A DNA stretch of 59,730 nt from an uncultured Pseudoxanthomonas sp. (GCA_937975725.1 CALJUL010000067.1:1-59730), one strand, 5' to 3'; positions 8,337 through 17,557 are shown, numbered from the stretch's first letter. Translations and numbers: made by a program. The notes: generated from the letters alone by a model not told the origin.

Positions 8337-11300
8337 TCAAGGCGAAACGAAAGTCCTCAGATCGAAATCGGCGATGCGCGGGATCACGGCATCGGCGTGG
8401 CGCAGCGCGCGCGCGTCGCCGACGCCCACGGCGGCCATGCCCGCGGCATGGATGGCCTCGATGCCGGCGGCGGCGTCTTCCACGCCGATGCACAGGTGCG
8501 GCGGCACGCCCAGCGCGGCGGCCACGTCCAGGAAGATGCCCGGGTCCGGCTTAGCGCGGACGATGCGGCCGGCGTCGGCGATGTAGTCGAAGCGGTCGGC
8601 GATGCCCAGCTTGTCCAGCAGCGCCGGTGCGTTGCGGCTGGCCGAGGCCAGGCCCAGCTTCAGCCCGGCGGCGCGCGCGGCATCCAGCACTTCGCACACG
8701 CCGTCGAACAGGTCCTGCGGCCCGACCCGCGCGATCTCCTGCACGTAGTAGCCGTTCTTGGTGTCGGCCAGCGCGCGCTTTTCGTCGGCGGAATACGTGC
8801 GCGAAGCGCGCTCCAGGATGATCTCCAGCGAAGCCATGCGGTCCACGCCCTTCAAGCGCTCGTTGACCTGCAGGTCGAACGGCACGCCGATCTCGTCGGC
8901 CAGCCGCTTCCATGCGCGGTAGTGCGTGTGCGCGGTATCGGTCAGCACGCCGTCCAGGTCGAAGACCAGCGCCTTCGCCGCGCGCGGGAACGCGGCCTTC
9001 GGCGGCGACGGCACGGCCAGCGGCAGCAGCGCTTCGCCGCCCGCCTCCAGCACGACCTCGCTGCCGGCATGACCGAAAGCGAGCGCATCGCCCTCATCCA
9101 GCCGGTAGCGCACGCCGCCCGTTTCCACGTCCACCCGCAGCGCGCAGCCGCGCCAGCGCAGGTTGAAACCGTAGTCCGTCCACGCCGCCGGCAGCGTCGG
9201 CGCGAAGTACAGCCGGCCATCGACGACGCGCAACCCACCGAAGCCCTGCACCAGCCCCAGCCAGCCGCCGGCCATCGCCGCCATGTGCACGCCGTGGTCG
9301 GTATTGCCGTGCAGGTCGTCCAGGTCCACGCGCAGGCTGGCGTCGAAGTAGCGCCACGCCTTCTCGTCCTGCCCGACCTCGCTGGCGAGGATGCCGAACA
9401 CCGGCGCGGACAGGGTGGAGTCGTGGGTGGTGACGGCTTCGTAGTAGTCGAAATCGCGGCGCTTGGCGCCCGGGTCGATGCCGTCGCCGGCCAGCACCAG
9501 CGCCATCACCACGTCGGCCTGCTTACAGACCTGGTAGCGGTACAGGGTGAGCGGGTGGTAGTCGAGCAGCAGCGGGCGGTGCGGCCCTTCGCGCTTCGGG
9601 AAGGGCCAGCGCGGCTTGTCGAGGAAGCCGTCGTCCTGCGGGTGGATGCCCAGGTCCGCGTCGAGCGGCAGGTGCATCGCGGCGGCGGCGCGGCGCCACA
9701 GCGCCACTTCGCCCGCGTCCAGGCCGATGCGCGCGGCGAGCGCCGCCAGCGCCTGCGGCCGCTGCGCGGACAGCAGCTCCCACGCCTGCACGGCGCGTTG
9801 CAGGTGCCGCTGCGCCATGCGGTTGGTGTACCAGTTGTCGTTGACCAGGGTGGTGTATTCGTCCGGGCCGGTCACTTCGTGGATGCAGAAGGCGCCGCCG
9901 CGCCGCGGATTGAAATGCCCCGCCTGCGGCCAGATCCGCGCGGTCTCGAAAAGAATCTCGGCGCCAGCCTCGCTGAGGAAGTCGAGATCGCCGCTGGCGT
10001 CGAGATAAAGCCCGATCCCGTAGGCGATGGCGGCGTTGATGTGGTACGCCGCCGAGCCGCTGGGATAGTGCGCGGAACATTCGCGGCCGGCGATGGTGCG
10101 CCACGGGTACAACGCGCCATGCGCATGGTTCATGGCGCGCGCAGTCTCGCGTGCGCCGTCCAGCGTGCGGAAGCGGTACATCAGCATGGCGCGCGCCACC
10201 TCGGGCGCGGTGAAGACCATCACCGGCAGCACGAAGGCTTCGGTGTCCCAGAAGCAATGGCCTTCGTAGCCTTCGCCGGTGATGCCCTTGGCCGCGGTGC
10301 CGTTGATGCCGTCGCGACCGGCCGACTGCAACAGGTGGAACAGGTTGAAGCGCAGCGCCAGCTCCGCCGCCGGATCGCCATCCACCGACAGGCCGGCGCG
10401 CCGCCAGAACGCCTGCATCGCCTCGGCCTGCGCAGAGGCGACGGCATCGAAACCGGCGTCGTGCGCTCGCGCCAGTACCGCCTCGGCGCTATCGCGCACG
10501 GCACCGTTGCCGTCGTCGTAGGCGACGAATTTCTCGATCGCGACCGACGCGCCCGGCACCAGCGTGCCGTCGTAGCGCTGTTCCACGCGCCCTTCGCCAG
10601 CATCCGCGCCCGCGAACGCGAGGCCGGGCGACAGCCGGTGCCGCTGCGCGCACCGCAGCGTGATGCCGCTGTGCTGCGTGCGCTGGGTGAGGTGCGCGCC
10701 ATCGGCGCCGGCCTGCTCGCCCGACACCCGCATGCCTTCGCCGCCGTGCACGCCGATGCGCGGGTCGTCGCCCTGCGCCACCGCCTGGCGCCCGGTTTCG
10801 ATGGACGAGCACAGCGTCAGCGGGCCCGCGTAGTCGATCGAGGCGACTTCGAAGCGGATCGCCAGCAACGCGCGCTCGGCCAGCGGCACCACGCGCCGTG
10901 CGCGGATCTCCAGCGTATGGCCCTGCACCGTCTTCAGGCGCAGGCGGCGGTCCAGCGCGCCGGCAGCCAGGTCCAGGGTGCGCTCGAAGTCCAGCCATTC
11001 CGCGTCGTCCAGCCGCAGCGGCACATCGCCCAGCCGCAGCCGGATGTGCTTGCCCTCGGCCACCGGCACCCGCGTGTCGGTGCTGCGCGCGAAGCCGGGG
11101 AAGCGCTCGTGGTAATGGATCGGGTTCTGCTCGTACACGCTCGACAGGAAGGTGCCGTCGCTGGCGCTGTCGCCTTCCTCCAGCGCGCCGCGCACGCCGA
11201 GCGTGCCGTTGGCCAGAGCGAACAGGGTTTCGTCGCGCGCCGCGCGCGCTGGATCGAAACGATCCTGCGCGAGCCGCCAGGGATCGGCCCGCCCGTCGCC

Positions 11301-11345
11301 GGTCGCCGTCTTCGCCACTGCCGTCTGCACCTGTGCCTGTTCCAC
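8337..11345 (-). CDS. GH65 glycoside phosphorylase/hydrolase fused to beta-phosphoglucomutase
   Basis: A 1002-aa bifunctional protein. Residues about 20-770 are a family 65 glycoside hydrolase/phosphorylase acting on alpha-glucobioses such as maltose, trehalose or kojibiose. The general acid is E496 in GPDEY, and the THDSTLSAPVFG segment corresponds to the phosphate-binding loop of phosphorylases, which supports phosphorolysis. Residues about 785-1002 are a HAD-type beta-phosphoglucomutase: D796 and D798 in FDLDGVL, the serine motif GLASAS, KPDPGIF and GVEDAAAGIEAI. Together they would turn a disaccharide plus phosphate into glucose and glucose-6-phosphate in one polypeptide. Specificity cannot be read from sequence. 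The two activities are usually separate adjacent genes. Confidence 0.93.
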   Translation of the reverse strand: MEQAQVQTAVAKTATGDGRADPWRLAQDRFDPARAARDETLFALANGTLGVRGALEEGDSASDGTFLSSVYEQNPIHYHERFPGFARSTDTRVPVAEGKHIRLRLGDVPLRLDDAEWLDFERTLDLAAGALDRRLRLKTVQGHTLEIRARRVVPLAERALLAIRFEVASIDYAGPLTLCSSIETGRQAVAQGDDPRIGVHGGEGMRVSGEQAGADGAHLTQRTQHSGITLRCAQRHRLSPGLAFAGADAGEGRVEQRYDGTLVPGASVAIEKFVAYDDGNGAVRDSAEAVLARAHDAGFDAVASAQAEAMQAFWRRAGLSVDGDPAAELALRFNLFHLLQSAGRDGINGTAAKGITGEGYEGHCFWDTEAFVLPVMVFTAPEVARAMLMYRFRTLDGARETARAMNHAHGALYPWRTIAGRECSAHYPSGSAAYHINAAIAYGIGLYLDASGDLDFLSEAGAEILFETARIWPQAGHFNPRRGGAFCIHEVTGPDEYTTLVNDNWYTNRMAQRHLQRAVQAWELLSAQRPQALAALAARIGLDAGEVALWRRAAAAMHLPLDADLGIHPQDDGFLDKPRWPFPKREGPHRPLLLDYHPLTLYRYQVCKQADVVMALVLAGDGIDPGAKRRDFDYYEAVTTHDSTLSAPVFGILASEVGQDEKAWRYFDASLRVDLDDLHGNTDHGVHMAAMAGGWLGLVQGFGGLRVVDGRLYFAPTLPAAWTDYGFNLRWRGCALRVDVETGGVRYRLDEGDALAFGHAGSEVVLEAGGEALLPLAVPSPPKAAFPRAAKALVFDLDGVLTDTAHTHYRAWKRLADEIGVPFDLQVNERLKGVDRMASLEIILERASRTYSADEKRALADTKNGYYVQEIARVGPQDLFDGVCEVLDAARAAGLKLGLASASRNAPALLDKLGIADRFDYIADAGRIVRAKPDPGIFLDVAAALGVPPHLCIGVEDAAAGIEAIHAAGMAAVGVGDARALRHADAVIPRIADFDLRTFVSP

Positions 11346-11398
11346 CGATACCCTCGTCCTGGCCTGTTCGAGCCGCGCGTCAGCGCCGCGGGGATGGC

Positions 11399-11440
11399 AC
11401 GCTAGGAGTCGTTGTTATCGATGTCAAGTTATCGATGTCA
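11399..11440 (-). promoter_or_regulatory. Promoter of the GH65 operon with tandem LacI-type operator repeats
   Basis: On the plus strand TTATCGATGTCA occurs twice as direct repeats at 11415-11426 and 11429-11440, 14 bp apart, each around an ATCGAT centre. On the minus strand TTGACA (11427-11422) followed 17 bp later by TAGCGT (11404-11399) could be -35 and -10 boxes, so the repeats would overlap the promoter. The CG-centred imperfect dyads fit binding by the LacI-family regulator encoded next door. The -10 match is weak. Confidence 0.5.
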
Positions 11441-11591
11441 GATCACATCGCATGGCTGCGTCGGGCTGCCTTCCCAAGCAACCGGACCGCAGGAATAATC
11501 TTTATATTCAACAACTTGAATAATAAGGACGCACAGGCCGACATGGCGACTGCACGGCCGGAAGTCGCTGCAATGCAGCAGCGCCGTGCGC

Positions 11592-12626
11592 TCAGGTGGC
11601 GCGGACCACCAGATGGGTGGGGAGGGTTTCGGAACTGGCCGCCTCGCCCTCGATCAGGGCACGGACCTTGCGCGCCAGCAGCACGCCGGCGTCGATGAAA
11701 TTCTGGTGCACCGAGGTCAGCGGCGGCACGTAGGTCGCGCCCAGCGGCGTATCGTCGTAGCCGATCACCGACACGTCCTCGGGCACGCGCCGGCCGCGCT
11801 CGATCAGCGCGCGGATCGCGCCGATCGCCAGCAGGTCGCTGGCGGCGAACAGCGCGTCGACCTGCGGGTGCTTCTCCAGCAGCGCATGCACCGCCTCGGC
11901 GCCCGCGCTGACGGTGAAGCTGGACACGATGGGCACGATCGGCGCGATGCCGTGCCGCGCCAGCGCCGCGGTAAAGCCCTCCAAGCGCTCGGCGAATTCG
12001 CCGTGGGCAGGATCGCCCAGGAAGACCGGCCGGCTGCGGCCCAGGGCGATGAAGCGCTCGGCCGCCAGTGCGCCGCCGCGGCGGTTGTCGCTGCCCACCA
12101 CCACCTGCGACTCGTGCCGGCTGACCGCGCCCCACACCACCATCGGCCGGCCCCAGCGCTGCACTTCGTGCATCGCGTCCTCGTGCGCGCCCTGCCCCAG
12201 CAGGATCACGCCGTCGGCGGCCTGCACGTTGGGCAGCGCCCCACCCTGCAGCGAGGTCAGCAGCACGCTGTAGCCGGTGGACGTGAGTTCCTGGGTGATG
12301 CCGCCCAGCAGGTCCAGCGGGTACGGGCCGGACATCTGCCGCTCGACGGTGGGCTTCATTTCCACCACCACCGCCACGGTCATGCTGCGGCGCAGGCGCA
12401 GGTTGCGCGCGCTGACGTTGAAGGCATAGCCGTACTGCTGCGCCACCTGGCGCACGCGCTCACGCGTCTCGGCGTTGACCAGCGGGCTGTCGCGCAGTGC
12501 GCGCGAGACGGTGATCGCCGACACGCCCGCGACCTTGGCCAGGTCGGCCATGGTCAGGTGGCCGCCGGGCGCGGGCAGGTCGGCCGCGGCGCGACCGGTG
12601 CGTGGCTTGCGTTTGGCGGGGGGCAT
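11592..12626 (-). CDS. LacI/GalR-family transcriptional regulator of the alpha-glucoside locus
   Basis: A 344-aa sugar-responsive repressor. The helix-turn-helix is at residues about 27-50 (MADLAKVAGVSAITVSRAL), followed by the hinge helix (NVSARNLRLRRS) and a periplasmic-binding-protein-like effector domain to the C-terminus. The ATG at 12626 is preceded by GGAAG eight bases upstream; a GTG at 12635 would add three residues. It is encoded upstream of and co-oriented with the GH65 fusion, and the 246-bp gap between them carries the operator-like repeats. It is therefore likely to repress the GH65, TonB receptor and MFS genes until the sugar arrives. Confidence 0.9.
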   Translation of the reverse strand: MPPAKRKPRTGRAAADLPAPGGHLTMADLAKVAGVSAITVSRALRDSPLVNAETRERVRQVAQQYGYAFNVSARNLRLRRSMTVAVVVEMKPTVERQMSGPYPLDLLGGITQELTSTGYSVLLTSLQGGALPNVQAADGVILLGQGAHEDAMHEVQRWGRPMVVWGAVSRHESQVVVGSDNRRGGALAAERFIALGRSRPVFLGDPAHGEFAERLEGFTAALARHGIAPIVPIVSSFTVSAGAEAVHALLEKHPQVDALFAASDLLAIGAIRALIERGRRVPEDVSVIGYDDTPLGATYVPPLTSVHQNFIDAGVLLARKVRALIEGEAASSETLPTHLVVRAT

Positions 12627-13443
12627 GCGGGTCACTTCCGTGCGCGTCTGGCTTCGTATTGTGCAGCATGCGCCCGCACAGGCGCGGAAGCGACCGCCGC
12701 GGCGGCGATGACGGCGATTCGCGTCAGCGGGAATGACAGAGCATCCCGAGCGCGGGCGGCGCCTGTGGCTGTATCGCTTGTTGCTTGCTGTTTGTCGCAG
12801 GCATCGGCGCCTAGCATGCGGCTAAGTTCAACTTCCTGCGTAGCGCCGGGTCGGTCCAACGGACATGGCGCGGCATGGCACCCCTGCATGGCCCGGGCAG
12901 CGAGGCACTGGGCTGCAGGCAATGGGTTTCCGCCCGATGCGTGCGCAGGCGGGGGCCGGAAGGAAACTACCCTGCATGGACTGTTCTGGCTTGTCGCGGC
13001 CACACGACGTACAGCGGATCGACCGACGCGCACGTTACCGCCGCCACACGGCAGCGCTTCCGTGCAATTCCACCCGATGACATTCGTCGCGTTCATGTTC
13101 CTCGCCATCCCTGCGTCCGCGGGCATGTACTACCTGCCCACGGCCAACCTCGGCTTCATGGATGTCCATACGGCACGCACGCGCCACGCGCACACCATCG
13201 CGATTGCAGGAATGCGAATGCGCCATGCAGCGCCGCATGAACGCAAGCGCTCGCCTCACGAACATCGGCGCGCAGTGAAGAGCGCATGAATCCACGCTGG
13301 ATACGGGCGTGATTCGCGATCCGTTCACGTCGCGGCGCAGTGGACATTCATGCGCGGCTGGTTACGGTGCGCACGCTCCGATGGCGATGCGGCGACATGC
13401 ATCGCGATGACGGGCCATAAGAAAACAACAGGAGAACCCCCGC
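12627..13443. other. Intergenic region without a supported gene
   Basis: About 820 bp between the LacI regulator and ompW. Open frames exist on both strands, including one of 164 codons on the minus strand, but they are Ala/Arg/Pro-rich, lack ribosome sites and resemble nothing known to me. I see no tRNA, REP or clear terminator. It must hold the promoters of both divergent genes. A ribosome site for ompW, AGGAGA, lies at 13430-13435. Confidence 0.5.
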
Positions 13444-14079
13444 ATGACTTCGATCCGTACCCTCACGATTGCCCTTGCCGCGCTGATGGCCGCCCCGGCC
13501 GCCTTTGCCCAGGACGCATCGACGGATACCGCATCCTCTTCCACCGGCAAGCGCTTCGCCGTCGTCGGCGGCGCCGCCATCCTCAAGCCGGACCGCGATC
13601 CCGCGCCGGGCCTGAAGATCGACGGCGACGTGGCCCCGGTGGTCAGCGCAAGCTGGTACGCCACCGACAACATCGCGGTGGAACTGTGGGGCGCCGCCGA
13701 CAAGTTCAACCACCGGGTGAAGGCCGCCGGCACCGGCAAGATCGGCACGGTGGACCAGCAGCCGATCGCGCTGAGCGGCCAGTACCACTTCGGTGCGCCG
13801 GACAAGGTGATCCGTCCGTTCGTGGGCCTGGGCTACTACGAGTCCAACTTCAGCAACGAGCAGATCTCCGGCGGCGGCGACCACGTCGGCCTGGAGACCG
13901 CCAAGGGCGCCATCGCCACGGCGGGCGTGGACTTCAACATCAACCAGACCTGGTTCGCGCGCGCCGATGCGCGCTACCTGAAGGGCGATGCGGAAACCCG
14001 CGTGGCCGGCCAGCGCACCGGCGACGAGCTGACCATCGATCCGTGGGTCGTGGGCGTGGGCATCGGCGCGCGCTTCTGA
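13444..14079 (+). CDS. ompW: OmpW-family outer-membrane protein
   Basis: A 211-aa small eight-stranded beta-barrel. The signal peptide ends near residue 22 (APAAFAQ). The mature part has the alternating barrel pattern, the family-typical internal PIALSGQYHFG and PFVGLGYYESNFS, and ends in GIGARF with a C-terminal phenylalanine for BAM recognition. OmpW proteins form narrow hydrophobic channels and respond to osmotic and oxidative stress in other Gammaproteobacteria. The start is fixed by AGGAGA eight bases upstream. It stands alone as a single gene, with a weak GGACCC/GGGTCC hairpin at 14135-14151 downstream. Confidence 0.88.
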   Translation: MTSIRTLTIALAALMAAPAAFAQDASTDTASSSTGKRFAVVGGAAILKPDRDPAPGLKIDGDVAPVVSASWYATDNIAVELWGAADKFNHRVKAAGTGKIGTVDQQPIALSGQYHFGAPDKVIRPFVGLGYYESNFSNEQISGGGDHVGLETAKGAIATAGVDFNINQTWFARADARYLKGDAETRVAGQRTGDELTIDPWVVGVGIGARF

Positions 14080-14179
14080 TCCATCGCCGCTCGGACAACT
14101 TCCGGGCCGGCGCGCCGGATGGCATGCGAGCGGCGGACCCTGCACGGGTCCGTCGCTTCGCTTCATCCACGCGTCCGCA

Positions 14180-14746
14180 TCAGCAACCCGTCCTGCCGCC
14201 TTGCAGGCGCCGCAAACGCGCGACACGCCATTTCACGCCCCAGGCGTAGGCCAGGTAATACCCCAGCAGGAGGCCGGCCACCGCGACCAGGCCGGCATGG
14301 CCGCCCATCATCGCGAGCGGCAGCGCCTGCACGGTTTCGTCCTGCTGCCAATAGCGCGCCATCTGCACCAGCCCCAGCACGATCCGCGCAGCCACCACCG
14401 CCACCAGCAGCAAGGCCAGCCAGGCATTCGGCTGGTAGAACACGCCCTGCGGCGCCACTTCCCAACGCGTGAGCCATACGCCCGCGATGCCCAGCAGCAA
14501 GCCCGCCGCCAGCCCCAGGCCGGCGCCGGCCAGGCTGGCCGGCCACCACAGCATGCCGAACGCGCTCATCGCCAGGAACAACACCACCGACACCGACAGG
14601 CCCCAGGCATTGAGCGAAAGCACCCAGCCACGCGCCATCCGCCGGGCGCGACCAAAGCGGTAGCGCTGCCACAACGACAGCGGCAGCAGCACCAGCCACA
14701 AGGCCACCAAGACGACCAGCACCAGGGGAATCAGCAACAACGGCAT
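14180..14746 (-). CDS. Multi-pass membrane protein, DUF1453 type
   Basis: A 188-aa protein with about five hydrophobic helices beginning MPLLLIPLVLVVLVALW. A central LTRWEVAPQGVFYQPN followed by a helix and a second aromatic stretch resembles DUF1453/CcdC-like membrane proteins. Function is unknown. It is the last of three co-oriented genes (EamA permease, lipoprotein, this protein) and begins 33 bp after the lipoprotein stop. The family call is by pattern only. Confidence 0.65.
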   Translation of the reverse strand: MPLLLIPLVLVVLVALWLVLLPLSLWQRYRFGRARRMARGWVLSLNAWGLSVSVVLFLAMSAFGMLWWPASLAGAGLGLAAGLLLGIAGVWLTRWEVAPQGVFYQPNAWLALLLVAVVAARIVLGLVQMARYWQQDETVQALPLAMMGGHAGLVAVAGLLLGYYLAYAWGVKWRVARLRRLQGGRTGC

Positions 14747-14779
14747 GCCCGCATCATGCCGCAGCGCCGGGCGCCGCGC

Positions 14780-15466
14780 TCAATCGCGGCAATAGCCGGG
14801 GCGTTCCGTGCCCGGCTGCAGGCGCGCAGGCAGGTAGTAGTCGACGAGCAGTCGCCGCGCCTGCGGCCGTTGCGACAGCGGCAGCAGGTCGCCCAGGTCG
14901 TTCGTCCAGTCCTCGGCGCAGGCGGCATCGTCGTGCGGCCCCGCCGCGCAGATCAACAGGCGGTCGAAGGCGTGGCGATAGCGGCGGAACTGCGCATGCG
15001 TCAGCGGTTCGCCATGCCCGGGCACGAGCCGTTCGAAGGCGACGGCATCCAATGCAGCCAGCGCGCGCGACCAGCCCTGCGGGCAGGCCGTGTCGGCGAA
15101 CGGCACCGGCAGCGTGACCAGATCGCCGGCGGCCAGCGTGCGCGTGGCCGGGTCGTACACCCAGACGTCGCCGCCACTGACGGCATCGCCTGCCAGCTCC
15201 AGGAACACGCGGCGCCCGGCGATGCGGCGATGCTCCGGCGCGGTCACGGCATGGGTGGGGAACAGCGCCGCACCCGCGTCGATGCGCGCCATTTCGTCGC
15301 GCCACGCGGGCGCCTGCGGGTCGTCGGGGCGCTGGACCAGCAGTGTGTCGAGCTGGCGCCGGTAGCGCGCCAGGAAGCCGTCCATCTCGGCCCGCACACG
15401 GTCGCCCACGCAACCGGCGAGCAGAAGGGTCGCTCCCGTGAGCCCTCGACGCATCGCCCGGCGCAT
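14780..15466 (-). CDS. Lipoprotein resembling the C-terminal half of a metallo-beta-lactamase-fold protein
   Basis: A 228-aa predicted lipoprotein. The signal peptide ends in the lipobox LLAG-C at residue 19, and GGAGG lies about eight bases before the ATG at 15466, so the start is well supported. The middle and C-terminal parts match the second half of MBL-fold hydrolases: GDVWVYDPATRTLAAGDLV, then PVPFADTACPQGW and VPGHGEPLTH. The HxHxDH zinc motif that should come first is absent; that stretch is replaced by a charged helix-like segment. It may be non-catalytic, or a trimmed gene still expressed. The neighbours are two membrane protein genes in the same orientation. Confidence 0.7.
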   Translation of the reverse strand: MRRAMRRGLTGATLLLAGCVGDRVRAEMDGFLARYRRQLDTLLVQRPDDPQAPAWRDEMARIDAGAALFPTHAVTAPEHRRIAGRRVFLELAGDAVSGGDVWVYDPATRTLAAGDLVTLPVPFADTACPQGWSRALAALDAVAFERLVPGHGEPLTHAQFRRYRHAFDRLLICAAGPHDDAACAEDWTNDLGDLLPLSQRPQARRLLVDYYLPARLQPGTERPGYCRD

Positions 15467-15531
15467 GCCCGTCCCTCCCGTGGCCGCGCGCAGTGTCGCC
15501 GCCGCCCGCCTGCGCCCGACAGGGCGGGAAG

Positions 15532-16416
15532 TCACGGATGCTCGGCTTCCGCGTGCACCCGCTCGCGCCGCAGCAGGTAGAACCCGCTGGCCACGATGAT
15601 CGCCGCGCCGATCCAGGTGACGGCATCGGGCAGCACGTTCCACAGCGCCACGTCCAGCGCGACGCCCCAGATCAACGCGGTGTATTCCAATGGCGCGATC
15701 AGCGACGCTTCGCCGCGGCGGAACGCCTCGGTCAGCGCCACCTGCGCCAGCGAGCCGGAAACGCCCACGCCGGCGATGATCCAGGCGTGCGCCGGCAGCA
15801 GCGGCTTCCACGCCGGCCACGCCAGCAGCCACGCACCGGCCGACAGCAGCACCACGAACCAGAACACCATCGCCTGGGTGCTGTCGCCGCGCTGCGCCAG
15901 CAGGCGCACGGTCACCGCGCCCAGCGCATAGCAGACCGCCGCGCCCAGCACCGCCAGGCCGCCCAGCGTCATCATGCCCTGCCCGGTGGGGCGCAGGATC
16001 ACCAGCACGCCGAGCAGGCCCACGGCGATCGCCACCCATCGCCCCATCCCCACCTTCTCCTTCAGCAGCGGCCCAGCCATGGCCGTGACCAGCAGCGGGG
16101 CGACGAAGGTGATGGCGTAAGCCGTGGACAGCGGCATGCCGCGCAGGCCGTAGACGAACCCGGCCATCATCGCCACGCCCAGCAGGCCGCGCAGCAGGTG
16201 CAGCGGCCAGTGCACGCGCAGCAGCGCGCGCGGCGGCACCGTCGCCAGCGCCCACAGCGCGACCAGCGGCAGCGAGGACAGGCCGCGCAGCGCGGCCACC
16301 TGCAAGGGCGGGTAATGCGCCGACAGCAGCTTCAGCCCGGCGTCCATCAGGGCGAACAGCAGTACGGCCGCGAGCATCAGCAACACGGCGGCGGCGGGGG
16401 AAGGGCGCGTCGTCAT
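15532..16416 (-). CDS. EamA/DMT-superfamily transporter
   Basis: A 294-aa inner-membrane protein with ten predicted helices and two EamA repeats (residues about 10-140 and 150-285). Family features include ALRGLSSLPL in helix 2-3, PLLVTAMAGPLLKEKVG at the end of the first repeat and a matching EYTALIWGV segment in the second. Such proteins export or import metabolites; the substrate is not predictable. The ATG at 16416 is the only start before helix 1. It is divergent from yajQ. Confidence 0.87.
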   Translation of the reverse strand: MTTRPSPAAAVLLMLAAVLLFALMDAGLKLLSAHYPPLQVAALRGLSSLPLVALWALATVPPRALLRVHWPLHLLRGLLGVAMMAGFVYGLRGMPLSTAYAITFVAPLLVTAMAGPLLKEKVGMGRWVAIAVGLLGVLVILRPTGQGMMTLGGLAVLGAAVCYALGAVTVRLLAQRGDSTQAMVFWFVVLLSAGAWLLAWPAWKPLLPAHAWIIAGVGVSGSLAQVALTEAFRRGEASLIAPLEYTALIWGVALDVALWNVLPDAVTWIGAAIIVASGFYLLRRERVHAEAEHP

Positions 16417-16456
16417 GCGCCATTATCGCCGGATGCCGCGACGCGCGCGCCCGCGC

Positions 16457-16462
16457 TAGAAT
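16457..16462 (+). promoter_or_regulatory. Candidate -10 box for yajQ
   Basis: TAGAAT lies 28 bases before the yajQ ATG, in the short divergent gap to the EamA gene. No convincing -35 is seen, so this is a weak call. Confidence 0.35.
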
Positions 16463-16490
16463 CCGCGCCCACCCGACCGAAAATGCCCCC

Positions 16491-16973
16491 ATGCCCTCCT
16501 TCGACGTCATCTCCGAAGTCAACACCCACGAGCTGACCAACGCCGTGGACCAGGCCAACCGCGAACTGTCCAACCGCTTCGACTTCAAGGACGTGGACGC
16601 GAAGTTCGTGCTGGAAGAAAAGCTGATCACCCAGTCCGCGCCCAGCGACTTCCAGCTCAAGCAGATGACCGACATCCTGCGCGCGCGCCTGATCGCGCGG
16701 CAGATCGACGCCCGCTGCCTGGAATTCGGCGACGTGGAGACCAACCTGGCCGGCGCGCGGCAGAAGATCACCGTCAGGCAGGGCATCGAGCAGAAGCTGG
16801 CGAAGAAGATCGTCGCCACCATCAAGGACGCCAAGCTGAAGGTGGAAGCGCAGATCAACGGCGACAAGCTGCGCGTCACCGGCAAGAAGCGCGACGACCT
16901 GCAGGACGTCATCGCCCTGCTCAGGAAAACCGAGTTCGAGCTGCCGCTGCAGTTCGAGAACTTCCGCGATTGA
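16491..16973 (+). CDS. yajQ: YajQ-family cyclic-di-GMP-binding effector
   Basis: A 160-aa protein (MPSFDVISEV ... LQFENFRD) matching YajQ along its full length, with two ferredoxin-like subdomains and the conserved NRFDFKD segment near residue 28. In Xanthomonas campestris a YajQ protein (XC_3703) binds cyclic di-GMP and acts on virulence gene expression with a LysR regulator. That role is from the family, not shown here. The stop codon lies a few bases before the start of the DUF1415 gene, so the two are probably co-transcribed. Confidence 0.96.
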   Translation: MPSFDVISEVNTHELTNAVDQANRELSNRFDFKDVDAKFVLEEKLITQSAPSDFQLKQMTDILRARLIARQIDARCLEFGDVETNLAGARQKITVRQGIEQKLAKKIVATIKDAKLKVEAQINGDKLRVTGKKRDDLQDVIALLRKTEFELPLQFENFRD

Positions 16974-16978
16974 GCGCG

Positions 16979-17557
16979 ATGGAAACCGCGCCCGCACCCC
17001 TGCCCCCGCCCGGAGACGAGCCGCCGGCCATCGCCGCCACCCGCCGCTGGCTGGAGCGCGCAGTGATCGGGCTGAACCTGTGCCCCTTCGCCAAGGCGGT
17101 GCATGCCAAGCGGCAGGTGCGCTTCGTGCTCAGCGACGCCACCACGCCGGAGGCGCTGCTGGAACAACTGGCCGAGGAATTGGTGCTGCTGCGCGACGCC
17201 GACCCGGAGGAGATCGACACCACGCTGCTGGTGCATCCGGACGTGCTGGAGGATTTCCTCGACTTCAACGACTTCCTCGACAACGCCGACGCGGCGGTCG
17301 AAGCGCTGGACCTGCAGGGCGTGATCCAGGTCGCCAGCTTCCACCCCGGCTACCAGTTCGCCGGCACCGCGCCCGGTGACATCGGCAACTTCACCAACCG
17401 CTCGCCCTACCCCACCCTGCACCTGCTGCGCGAAGCCAGCATCGACCGCGCCGTGGAAGCCTTCCCCGACCCCGACGCCATCGTCGAGCGCAACCTCGCC
17501 ACGCTGGACAAGCTGGGCCACGAAGGCTGGCGGAAGCTGTGGGAATCCCCACTGTAG
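16979..17557 (+). CDS. DUF1415 protein
   Basis: A 192-aa cytosolic protein of unknown function. Conserved-looking segments are LNLCPFAKA near residue 35, the acidic DVLEDFLDFNDFLD run, and FHPGYQFAGT with RSPYPTLHLLRE. The ATG at 16979 is preferred; a TTG at 16970 overlapping yajQ is possible. The stop codon TAG is formed by the GTAG head of the adjacent REP element (17554-17580), so the REP defines the C-terminus. It follows yajQ by five bases. Confidence 0.86.
   Translation: METAPAPLPPPGDEPPAIAATRRWLERAVIGLNLCPFAKAVHAKRQVRFVLSDATTPEALLEQLAEELVLLRDADPEEIDTTLLVHPDVLEDFLDFNDFLDNADAAVEALDLQGVIQVASFHPGYQFAGTAPGDIGNFTNRSPYPTLHLLREASIDRAVEAFPDPDAIVERNLATLDKLGHEGWRKLWESPL

Noticed and set aside
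12632..13126. 164-codon minus-strand open frame in the LacI-ompW gap
   Set aside because: Composition is Ala/Arg/Pro-rich, there is no ribosome site, and no recognisable fold or family.
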